Origin: Pseudomonadota bacterium | Lineage (GTDB): Bacteria > Pseudomonadota > Alphaproteobacteria > Acetobacterales > Acetobacteraceae | Assembly (NCBI GenBank): GCA_021780935.1 | Contig: JAJXXT010000030.1 | Coordinates: 1-10,861, forward strand | Reading direction: 5' to 3' | Length of the DNA stretch: 10,861 bases | Shown: positions 1-6,010 of the stretch, piece by piece | Numbering within the stretch: position 1 is the stretch's first letter | Layout: each line of letters begins with the position of its first letter | Translations under genes and position numbers: made by a program | The notes under the pieces: generated by a model | Databases searched by the model: none | What the model was told of the DNA's origin: nothing | What the model saw: the letters and a program-made list of their open reading frames with translations, nothing else

Positions 1-1
1 C

Positions 2-433
2 GCGGGCGCGCGCAGCTTCTCGGCGCGGGTCGGCACCGCGGTGCACGGCGTGACGCTGGCGCCGCACAGCCTCGCCCGCCAGACGGCCGGGGCGCAGCGC
101 TCGCGGCTGCAATGCATCAACGCCAACCTGTCCAATGCCGGCATTCCCTGGGCGGTGCTCGCCATCGCCGGGGGCGTCTGCGGCCTGATCGGCGCCGTCG
201 CCGGGCTGGCCACCGGCCCTGGCGCGCCGGCCGCCTCGCCTTCGGCCGCTGCCGTCGCCGCCGCCTACTGCATCGCCGCGGTGAGTGGCGCCTCGGTCGG
301 GCTCGTGCTCGGCGTGATCACGCGCTGCATCCAGGATCCATCGGTCGAATGGGTGTTCGCGCAGAACACGCCCGCACCGGGCGCGGCCGATACCGGAGAG
401 GCGGGCGCCAGCGCGGCGAGCGCGACGGCCTGA
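2..433 (+). CDS. 3' part of a small membrane protein of unknown function
   Basis: The reading frame is open from the left edge of the window, so the true start is probably outside it; a GTG at 41 is the first internal candidate but has no convincing ribosome binding site. The visible 143 codons hold two hydrophobic, glycine/alanine-rich segments. One starts at IPWAVLAIAGGVCGLIGAVA, the other at AAAVAAAYCIAAVSGASVGL, and a short linker separates them. They are followed by a hydrophilic tail ending in an Ala/Gly/Ser-rich low-complexity stretch. This suggests an inner-membrane protein with two helices forming a hairpin. Two cysteines lie in or near the helices and one lies before the first helix. 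The gene converges on mipZ with one base between the two stop codons. I do not recognise the family and assign no function. Partial gene. Confidence 0.6.
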   Translation, partial: AGARSFSARVGTAVHGVTLAPHSLARQTAGAQRSRLQCINANLSNAGIPWAVLAIAGGVCGLIGAVAGLATGPGAPAASPSAAAVAAAYCIAAVSGASVGLVLGVITRCIQDPSVEWVFAQNTPAPGAADTGEAGASAASATA

Positions 434-434
434 T

Positions 435-1328
435 TCAGGCCGCCGGCGGCACCAGGGCGAGTTGTGGCGGCGCTTTGCGGATGGCGCCGATCAGCGCGCG
501 CACCTCGGCGCGCGCGGCGACGTGGCTCATGCCGAGCTGGATGCCGAGCCCGGCCTCGCGCACGTCCATCAGGGTCAGCCCCTGCAGATACAGTTCGCGG
601 AAGATGACGCGCTCGCCGAAGCCTTTGACGGTGCGGAAGCCGATGCGCTTGGCGAGCACCTCCAGCGTCGCGCCGACATCGCGCTTGTTGCGCGCCTCGC
701 TGGCGCCGAGCCGGTTGCGCATCACGATCCAGTCGATCCGCCCGCGGTCGCGCGTGAAGCGGCGCTTGCGCGCTTCCCAGACCATCTCGCTGTAGATGGA
801 GGGCTGCACGACGTCGTGGCGTTCGGGATCGACCTTCGCCAGCATCGCGAAATCGACGAAACTGTCGTTGATCGGCGTGATCAGCGTGTCGGCGCGGGCG
901 TGGCCGAGGCGGCTGAGGAACGTATCGGCGCCGGGACAATCGATGACGACGATGTCGCAATCCTGCGCGAGGTCGGCGAGCGCGTCGCCGAAGCGCGCGG
1001 TCTCCTCCGCTTCCGCCTCGGCGCGGCTGTCGCGCTCGGAGCGGTGCACGGCGGCGAAGCGCGGCTGCGGCAGGGCGACGCCGCTGCGCTCGGCGAAGGC
1101 GGCGCGGGCGGCGAGATAGCCCGAGAGCGTCGCCTGCCGCGCGTCGAGATCGACGGCGCCGACGCGGTAGCCGTCGCGCAGCAGGCCGACGATGACATGC
1201 ATGGCGGCGGTGGATTTTCCGGACCCGCCCTTCTCGTTGCCCATCACGATCACCTGGGCGCGCCGTTCGATGCTGACGCTGGCGACCAAGCTGCGAACCC
1301 CCTCTGCGCGTGCGTTGCTTGCCGACAT
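435..1328 (-). CDS. mipZ: Division plane positioning ATPase MipZ
   Basis: MipZ is a ParA/MinD-family P-loop ATPase. In Caulobacter it binds ParB at the poles, forms a bipolar gradient and inhibits FtsZ polymerisation, so that division occurs at midcell. The 297-aa product has the deviant Walker A motif GNEKGGSGKST (about residues 30-40, signature Lys33, P-loop Lys38), the Walker A' motif VDLDARQ (59-65) and Walker B DIVVIDCPGADT (125-136). The C-terminal half is typical of MipZ (EARKRRF, IDWIVMRNRL, ERVIFRELYLQGLTLMD). The ATG at 1328 gives an N-terminal extension of about 20 residues relative to the usual family start. An in-frame TTG at codon 14 is preceded by a GAGGGGG tract at better spacing and may be the real start. 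No partition ParB lies in the window; MipZ is usually monocistronic and unlinked to parAB. Identification is firm, the exact start is not. Confidence 0.9.
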   Translation of the reverse strand: MSASNARAEGVRSLVASVSIERRAQVIVMGNEKGGSGKSTAAMHVIVGLLRDGYRVGAVDLDARQATLSGYLAARAAFAERSGVALPQPRFAAVHRSERDSRAEAEAEETARFGDALADLAQDCDIVVIDCPGADTFLSRLGHARADTLITPINDSFVDFAMLAKVDPERHDVVQPSIYSEMVWEARKRRFTRDRGRIDWIVMRNRLGASEARNKRDVGATLEVLAKRIGFRTVKGFGERVIFRELYLQGLTLMDVREAGLGIQLGMSHVAARAEVRALIGAIRKAPPQLALVPPAA

Positions 1329-1363
1329 GGCGCCACTCTAGGACAGGCCGCCGATTCGGGCCT

Positions 1364-1427
1364 AGTGGTCTGCCCCCTGAAATGCGTTTGCATTCCAGGG
1401 ATGGGCAGGCCACTGAAAACAGGGGGC
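1364..1427. repeat. Nested palindromic element between mipZ and the dioxygenase gene
   Basis: Three overlapping inverted repeats are visible. AGTGGTCTGCCC (1364-1375) pairs with GGGCAGGCCACT (1403-1414), 11 of 12 positions. Inside it, CCCTGAAATG (1375-1384) pairs with CATTCCAGGG (1391-1400), 9 of 10, around a CGTTTG loop. An offset pair, GCCCCCTG (1372-1379) and CAGGGGGC (1420-1427), is perfect. The first two pairs make one long cruciform or hairpin of about 50 nt; the third offers a competing fold. There is no U-tract. The element lies in the mipZ upstream region and downstream of the dioxygenase stop. It could be a dispersed palindromic repeat, a trimmed insertion-sequence end, or a terminator. 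I cannot identify a family. Confidence 0.6.
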
Positions 1428-1463
1428 TAATGTCCTTGTTCGGCCAATGCCGGCGGCCGCGCC

Positions 1464-2264
1464 TCAGTCGAAGGCGTAGGCGTCCATCGCCATGCCGTAG
1501 TCGGTGGAGTGATGGATGCGGCGGCCGCGGTGGCCTTCGCTGCCTGCGCCGAGGGCGACGAAGAAGGGCAGGAAATGCTCGTCCGTCGGGTGGTTGTCGC
1601 GCGCGTGCGGGGCGCGGACGCGGTAGGCGAGAAGGTCCTCGGTCGCGCTGGCGGTCACGGCGGCGTCGATCCAGTCCACGAACGGCGCGGTGAACGGCAG
1701 CTCGACATCGTCATGGCCGCTTCGCATCACCTGGAAGGCGGCGCGCAGATTATGCGTGAAGGTGCCGGACGCGACGACGAGCACGCCCGCTTCCCGCAGC
1801 GGCCGCAGCGCCGCGCCGACGCGGTAATGGTGCGCCGGATCCTGCGCCGGCTGCACCGAGAGCTGGGCGATGGGGATATCGGCCTCCGGGTAGAGCAGCC
1901 GGGCCGGGATCCAGGTGCCGTGATCGAGCCCGCGCGCTGCGTCCGTTCGCGCCGCGATGCCGGCTTCGCGCAGCAGGGCGAGGCCGCGCGCGGCGATGTC
2001 CGGCGCGCCCGGGGCGGGGTAGGTCATGGCGTAGAGCTCGTCGGGGAAGCCGCCGAAATCATGGATCGTCTCGGGGTGCTCGGCGCCGCCGAGGACCGGG
2101 GCCTCGGTGCACCAGTGCGCGGTGACGGCGAGGACGGCGCGGGGCCGCGGCAGCGTCGCCGCCAGCGAGGCCAGGAAGCGGCGTGCCGGGATATCGCGCA
2201 GAACCAGCGTCGGCGCGCCGTGCGAGACGAACAGGGCAGGGGCCAGGGGCGTGGCCGAGGTCAT
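1464..2264 (-). CDS. DODA-type extradiol ring-cleavage dioxygenase (YgiD/LigB superfamily)
   Basis: Class III (LigB-fold) extradiol dioxygenase of the 4,5-DOPA dioxygenase/YgiD group, 266 aa, the usual length for these single-domain enzymes. Family hallmarks are present: FVSHGAPT near the N-terminus (His15), VTAHW (His50), LDHGTW (His115), SGTFTHNL (His171) and the strongly conserved HPTDEHFLP (His225/His230). In the family a few of these histidines bind the single metal and others serve as catalytic acid/base; His15, His50 and one of His225/His230 are the likely ligands. The substrate is probably a catechol-type compound, but members of this group are promiscuous and the physiological substrate cannot be read from sequence. 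The ATG at 2264 is preceded by GGAG at suitable spacing. It is not in an operon with obvious aromatic catabolism genes. The family call is firm; the substrate is unknown. Confidence 0.88.
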   Translation of the reverse strand: MTSATPLAPALFVSHGAPTLVLRDIPARRFLASLAATLPRPRAVLAVTAHWCTEAPVLGGAEHPETIHDFGGFPDELYAMTYPAPGAPDIAARGLALLREAGIAARTDAARGLDHGTWIPARLLYPEADIPIAQLSVQPAQDPAHHYRVGAALRPLREAGVLVVASGTFTHNLRAAFQVMRSGHDDVELPFTAPFVDWIDAAVTASATEDLLAYRVRAPHARDNHPTDEHFLPFFVALGAGSEGHRGRRIHHSTDYGMAMDAYAFD

Positions 2265-2288
2265 GGGCGGTATCTCCGTCGTGCGTCG

Positions 2289-2360
2289 CGCCGGGCGCGC
2301 TCAGGGTTTCAGCGCCGGGCGCGCTCAGGGTTTCAGCGCCGGGCGCGCTCAGGGTTTCAG
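2289..2360. repeat. Three perfect 24-bp tandem repeats spanning the 3' end of the downstream gene
   Basis: Three identical 24-bp units lie head to tail at 2289-2312, 2313-2336 and 2337-2360. Each contains GGGCGCGCTCAGGGTTTCAG. A degenerate partial fourth unit, with a one-base deletion, follows at 2361. On the minus strand the unit encodes the last residues of the gene at 2349-2672 (A-L-K-P) plus its TGA stop. Because 24 is a multiple of three, the same stop recurs in frame twice downstream. Confidence 0.95.
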
Positions 2361-2672
2361 CGCCGGCGCGATCGCCGGGTCGGACCGCTCGCGTTGCAGC
2401 AGCTCACGGTTCAGTTCGTCGAGTTCCCGATCGATGCGCTGGTTCTGCGATTCGTTCGGGGCGACGCCCGCGCCCTGTTCGGCGGAGCTGACATCGCCTT
2501 GCGCCGGCTGGTGCGGAATGGCGTTCCAGATATTGCCGATCCGCGCCGGCGGCTGTTCCGGCGCCGCGGCGCCGGGCCCGACGGCCATCGCCGGGCCGGC
2601 GGCGCCGATCAGCGTCACGGCGCCGAGGACCCCGAGCCGCCATTGGCCGCACATGCTCGCCTTGCCGCCCAT
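2349..2672 (-). CDS. Small exported protein of unknown function (107 aa)
   Basis: The open frame extends far upstream as a shadow. The ATG at 2672 is chosen because AGGAGG lies about 9 nt before it, one of the best ribosome binding sites in the window. The product begins with a short charged stretch and a hydrophobic segment ending AAGPAMA (about residues 24-30), a typical signal peptidase I cleavage site, so it is probably periplasmic. The mature part is about 77 residues. It has a motif-like block IGNIWNAIPHQPAQGDV, then a likely amphipathic helix (residues about 77-97, NQRIDRELDELNRELLQRER), and ends PALKP. The block resembles small exported proteins common in alphaproteobacteria (recollection, not a search). 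No function can be assigned. Its 3' end lies in the 24-bp tandem repeat array. It lies 104 bp downstream of the PAS protein gene on the same strand. Confidence 0.72.
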   Translation of the reverse strand: MGGKASMCGQWRLGVLGAVTLIGAAGPAMAVGPGAAAPEQPPARIGNIWNAIPHQPAQGDVSSAEQGAGVAPNESQNQRIDRELDELNRELLQRERSDPAIAPALKP

Positions 2673-2776
2673 GGTCTTGCCCTCCTGCCGCGACCGACCG
2701 CAGACGCGGACCAGTATGCGGCCGCGCGGCGCCGGATTCCAGAGCGGTTCCGCGCTCCGCAGGCGTGGCCGGCGCG

Positions 2777-4705
2777 TCAGTGGCGCGGCTGCGGCGGCTC
2801 GGGCCAGGAGACCATGTCGGCGCCGAGCTGGCCGAGCGCGGCGGCCTGCGCCGGGTCCGACGGATGGCGCGCGAGCAGCCGGATCCGGTTGCGCCGCAGC
2901 AGGGCGACGAAGCGCGCCAGCGCGTCGCCGTCCGCCGCCCCCGGCGCCGTCAGCGCGCGCGCCGGCAGGGCCACGACGGTGATCGGCTGCTCGGCCAGGT
3001 CGAAGGGCGGGGCGCGAAAATCGTCCAGCTCGATGCCGACGAAGGCGCAGAACGGCTTGATCAGCCGGATGACGGTGCCGACCCGGCTCTGGGCGACGCC
3101 ATGCGGAACGCCGCCGATCATGAACGCCAGGCGCTGGCGGATCGCCGGCTCCAGGCCGCGGCAGAGACCGAGGAAGCGTTCGCTGCGCCGGCGGTTGAGG
3201 AACAGCTCGAACGGGATCGGCGTCAGCAGCAGCGTCGGCGGTCCGCTCAGCGGCGCCTCGGCGGCCCGTTCCGCTGCGAGCGTCAGCATCAGCGCCGCCG
3301 GATCGAGCGTTCCCAGCGCCGCGTCCGGCAGGACGGCGATGGCGGCGGAGAGCTGATGGTCCAGCGCCTCCGGCAGCGAGGCGTAGCGCAGCGGCAGCAC
3401 CCGGCCGCTGTCGGGCGCGATCACGGTCTCGATGACGCAGACGGCGAAATCCGCGGCGTCGTGCAGGATCTCCTGGGCCTGCTGTTCGATCTTTCCGCGC
3501 AGGGCCGTGAGGCGCCGGTCGAGCACGTCCATCAGCGCCGCCGGGTCCCGCGGGTCGTCCGCCTGGTGCGGCAGGGTCGCGGTGATCGCGCTCACCGCCG
3601 CGCTCGCCTCGTCGCCCTGGCCGATGAGCTTCATCCGGATCTCGTTGGCGATGGTGCTGGCCCGGAACGAGATCTCGGCCTCGGTACCGCTGGCGAACCG
3701 GATGATGAAGCCGTGGTCGGCGGTGCGCGCGAACAGCTCGTGCGCGTCCAGGCGCCGGCGCAGCACGCTCTCCGCCGTCTGCATCGCCCGCTCGGCCAGC
3801 GCTGGCCAGCGATCGCCGAGCGACTCCCGGACCGCGTCGAGGCCGATCAGGCGCAGCTTGCCGGCACACTGGGCCGCGTCCGGCAGCGCCGCCCCGGCCG
3901 GCGCAGGCTGCCTGGCCGGCGCGGTCTGCTGGTCGGGCGCGGCGTGGAAGGTGACGACGCGGAACCGGTGGACATCGCCCTTGTCCGTCGCGGCCGTGAC
4001 CACGCACCCGGCGATGGTGCTGCCGTCCGGCCGCTTCAGCCGGACGTCCAGGCGCTGGTGGCGCCGGTGGCCCTCTCGCACCTTCAACTGGTCGTCCGGG
4101 TGCACGAAGTCGGTGGCGGCGCGGCCGACGAGCCGCTCGGGCGCGACACCGAGCAGCTCGGCCAGCGGCGGATTGGCCATGCGGATGATGCCGGCCTCGT
4201 CGACGATGGCGACGGCGGCGTCGACGAGGATGAAGACCGAGGCGAGCAGATGCTGCATCCGCCGCTGTTCCTCGCGCTCGCGCCGCTTCGCGGTGATGTC
4301 GCGGCCCATCACGACGAAGCCGGACCCGCTCGCCGGCGCCATCACGTGCAGCCCGAGCCAGTGCGGCTGGCCGGCGGTGTCGCGGCACAGCAGCTCCACC
4401 TGCAGCGAGCGCCCGGCCTCCACCGCGGCGCGGATCGCGGCCACCACGGCGGCGTCGGCGTGGGGGTCGAGCACGAAATCGAGCGGCATGCCGCGCACGG
4501 TCTCCGGGGCATGGCCGAGCGCGGCGACGAAGCTCCGGTTCACGCTCCGGATCGAAAGCCCGAGCCGCGCCGCCGGCCAGGGATCGGCCAGGATGACGAT
4601 GTTGCCCGCCTCATCGAGGGAGGCGGCAATCCGGTCGGCAGTGTCCAGCCCATCGGCCATGGTCCAAGCGTCATCCCTGCGCCGCGGTCGTGACCATGTG
4701 CGCAT
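2777..4705 (-). CDS. Double-PAS signalling protein with degenerate GGDEF/EAL-like C-terminal half
   Basis: A 642-aa soluble protein with no membrane segments. PAS 1 spans about residues 30-138 and ends in the usual GRDITAKRREREE linker. PAS 2 spans about 150-255 (AIVDEAGIIRMANPPLAELLG, then DFVHPDDQ). A proline/alanine-rich linker follows. Residues about 300-362 (RRRLDAHELFARTADHGFII, then FRASTIANEI) have the look of a GGDEF-family fold without a GGDEF motif. Residues about 395-632 end in RFVALLRRNRIRLLARHPSD and QLGADMVSW, like the last strands of an EAL domain, but no EAL, DDFGTG or other catalytic motif is visible. I infer a catalytically inactive, c-di-GMP-related receptor or scaffold; the PAS calls are firm, the C-terminal call is inference. 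The ATG at 4705 has GAAG seven bases upstream; an in-frame ATG at 4660 is an alternative start. A related N-terminal fragment lies at 5845-5926. Confidence 0.8.
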   Translation of the reverse strand: MRTWSRPRRRDDAWTMADGLDTADRIAASLDEAGNIVILADPWPAARLGLSIRSVNRSFVAALGHAPETVRGMPLDFVLDPHADAAVVAAIRAAVEAGRSLQVELLCRDTAGQPHWLGLHVMAPASGSGFVVMGRDITAKRREREEQRRMQHLLASVFILVDAAVAIVDEAGIIRMANPPLAELLGVAPERLVGRAATDFVHPDDQLKVREGHRRHQRLDVRLKRPDGSTIAGCVVTAATDKGDVHRFRVVTFHAAPDQQTAPARQPAPAGAALPDAAQCAGKLRLIGLDAVRESLGDRWPALAERAMQTAESVLRRRLDAHELFARTADHGFIIRFASGTEAEISFRASTIANEIRMKLIGQGDEASAAVSAITATLPHQADDPRDPAALMDVLDRRLTALRGKIEQQAQEILHDAADFAVCVIETVIAPDSGRVLPLRYASLPEALDHQLSAAIAVLPDAALGTLDPAALMLTLAAERAAEAPLSGPPTLLLTPIPFELFLNRRRSERFLGLCRGLEPAIRQRLAFMIGGVPHGVAQSRVGTVIRLIKPFCAFVGIELDDFRAPPFDLAEQPITVVALPARALTAPGAADGDALARFVALLRRNRIRLLARHPSDPAQAAALGQLGADMVSWPEPPQPRH

Positions 4706-4740
4706 GAACAGGCTTCATAAGCGTAAATCCCCGCATGAAC
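4701..4740. repeat. CGCATGAAC direct repeat, 31-nt period, at the PAS gene start
   Basis: The 9-mer CGCATGAAC occurs at 4701-4709 and again at 4732-4740, exactly 31 nt apart (about three helical turns), in a locally AT-richer stretch. The first copy overlaps the PAS gene start codon at 4705; the second lies upstream of the gene. It may be a protein-binding repeat or chance. Confidence 0.4.
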
Positions 4741-4808
4741 GTGAGTCTGGACCTGAAGGTGAAGCCGCGGCGGCACGCCGGCACCGCGCGGGCGGGGCTG
4801 GGAACGGG

Positions 4809-5528
4809 CTACTTCATGAAGGACGCGATCACGTCCGCGGCCTGCTCGATCATCCGTTTGAACGTGGCGAGGACACGCTGTTTCTCCTCCTGCGTCTGGG
4901 GCAGATCGAACAGCCGGTCGGGGTCCCTCGGCAGCAGAACGCCGTAGCTCGGCAGTACGATCGGGGGAAGGTACTGGTCTATCACTTGGACCTGCATCAA
5001 CGTCTTCTGGTCCGACTGCCGGACCAGCTCGGCGCTCACGCTCACCCCCATATCCTTGTGCGGGGTGAAGTGCAGAGAGACGCTGGTCGCGCACCAGAAC
5101 GACGCCGGGCCGATGCGCAGCGAGGCATCCGGCGTGCGTCCCGCATCATACAGAGGCGTGAGAACCTCGTACCCCTCCGCCTTCAGATCCGCCGTGAGCC
5201 GCTCGGTGAAGATGCGATTGGCCACAGGGCCGCCGCCGGCCCAGCCATCGCCGGAGCGCATGACCGGCGTGTCGAGTTCCGTCACACCGCAGGTCGGGGG
5301 CTCCAGCACGAGCTCGCTGTTCACCGGAATGAAACTCCGGCCGACCTGAATGGTCGTGCTCAAGGGGATGGCGTCGCGCTTGTGATAGAATTTCGGGTCC
5401 GTCACCAGCACCGTGCGAATGTCCGGCGCTGCCGCGTGATCGAACCGCTGCGGCGGCGTGATCGACATGGCGCAGCCGCCCAGCGCCGCGACCATCGCCA
5501 TCGCCATCGGCAGCGCCAGGCGCCGCAT
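4809..5528 (-). CDS. Lipoprotein of unknown function (239 aa)
   Basis: The first 19 residues form a type II signal peptide: a basic MRR start, a hydrophobic stretch MAMAMVAAL, and the lipobox L-G-G-C with Cys19. The mature protein should therefore be lipid-anchored on the periplasmic side of the inner or outer membrane. It is a soluble, mixed alpha/beta-looking domain of about 220 residues with two further cysteines (in PPTCGV and FWCATSV) that could form a disulfide. It ends in a charged helix. I recognise no family. The start at 5528 is chosen because the signal peptide begins there and AAGG lies about 5 nt upstream. In-frame ATGs at 5567 and 5573 would only lengthen the n-region and are alternatives. 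Codon use looks somewhat less GC-extreme than in the neighbours. It lies on the same strand as the PAS gene, 103 bp upstream of it. Confidence 0.75.
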   Translation of the reverse strand: MRRLALPMAMAMVAALGGCAMSITPPQRFDHAAAPDIRTVLVTDPKFYHKRDAIPLSTTIQVGRSFIPVNSELVLEPPTCGVTELDTPVMRSGDGWAGGGPVANRIFTERLTADLKAEGYEVLTPLYDAGRTPDASLRIGPASFWCATSVSLHFTPHKDMGVSVSAELVRQSDQKTLMQVQVIDQYLPPIVLPSYGVLLPRDPDRLFDLPQTQEEKQRVLATFKRMIEQAADVIASFMK

Positions 5529-5559
5529 CGTCCCTTGCCGACGCTGCGTCCGCGATCGC

Positions 5560-5628
5560 TCAGGCATCCTCATCGGTGTCGGTCCGCCTGCCGAGCGTGA
5601 TGGGCTCGGGTTCGATCCTGTTGCGCAT
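5560..5628 (-). CDS. Possible 22-aa ORF upstream of the lipoprotein gene
   Basis: ATG at 5628, ending TGA at 5562-5560. The encoded peptide starts MRNRIEPEPITLGRRT and ends DTDEDA; about 18 of 21 sense codons after the start end in G or C, matching coding bias in the window. GGAG lies about 11 nt upstream. The stop falls close to the alternative lipoprotein ATGs at 5567 and 5573, so translation could be coupled. The frame remains open upstream with poor coding character. The ORF is too short to judge; it may be a leader peptide or spurious. Confidence 0.2.
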   Translation of the reverse strand: MRNRIEPEPITLGRRTDTDEDA

Positions 5629-5844
5629 CCGCCGGGCATCTCCGTAAACAAGCGACTGTCCCTCGACGCCGCATCCCGCTGCGCCGATGCCCGGGGCCGC
5701 GTCGCAAGGACAGCGCGTGCGACCGATCGTAGGCCGGAACGGGTTCGCAGCGATAGGGTGACAGCGGCTGCGGCGCTCGTGTCCCGATGCCGACATTCGC
5801 CCGGCCGGCAGGAGAATGCCCCCTCGCTCACCCCCTGGCACCGC

Positions 5845-5926
5845 CCAGGATGACGATGTTGCCCGCCGCGTCGCGGGAGGCGGGACCCCGGTCGATGCGG
5901 TCCAACCCGTCATCGCGGCGGCGCGG
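5845..5926 (-). pseudogene. Decayed 5' fragment of a PAS protein gene, related to the gene at 2777-4705
   Basis: Read on the minus strand this stretch encodes PRRRDDGLDRIDRGPASRDA followed by AGNIVIL. The start of the PAS protein reads MADGLDTADRIAASLDEAGN followed by IVIL. At DNA level 5845-5867 is identical to 4588-4610 (23 of 23), and similarity of very roughly 80% continues for about 70 bp. Upstream, both copies also share the PRRRDD-encoding stretch, with a small gap around the start codon. After IVIL the similarity stops and the frame reaches a TGA at 5830-5828. There is no start codon or PAS core, so this is a remnant, not a gene. Confidence 0.7.
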
Positions 5927-6010
5927 ACAACGCTTGGGTAACCTCGGGCTGGCACTCTGGTGCTCGTTGCGGTCCTCTGACGACCGGCCGACAGGAGAGA
6001 CACGCCGCCC

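Larger units (their letters stand above)
5529..6010. other. 482-bp intergenic region between divergent genes
   Basis: No convincing full gene lies here. It separates the lipoprotein gene (-) from the chemoreceptor gene (+), so it should carry both promoters, but no clear -35/-10 or -24/-12 pair could be read. It contains a possible 22-codon ORF (5560-5628, -) and the decayed start of a PAS gene (5845-5926, -). Just before the chemoreceptor start, AGGAG at 5993-5997 is the only good ribosome binding site candidate, 13 nt from the ATG, longer than usual. Confidence 0.6.

Noticed and set aside
439..450. Perfect palindrome GCCGCCGGCGGC as a terminator between the first gene and mipZ
   Set aside because: It lies inside the mipZ coding sequence, has no loop or T-tract, and is a low-complexity product of GCC/GGC codons.
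2289..2366. CRISPR array
   Set aside because: The 24-bp units are contiguous with no spacers, and no cas genes are present.
5949..5970. Sigma-54-like promoter (TGGCAC followed by GC) upstream of the chemoreceptor
   Set aside because: The GG and GC elements are 9 nt apart rather than the required 10, and no TTGCA/T element is aligned.
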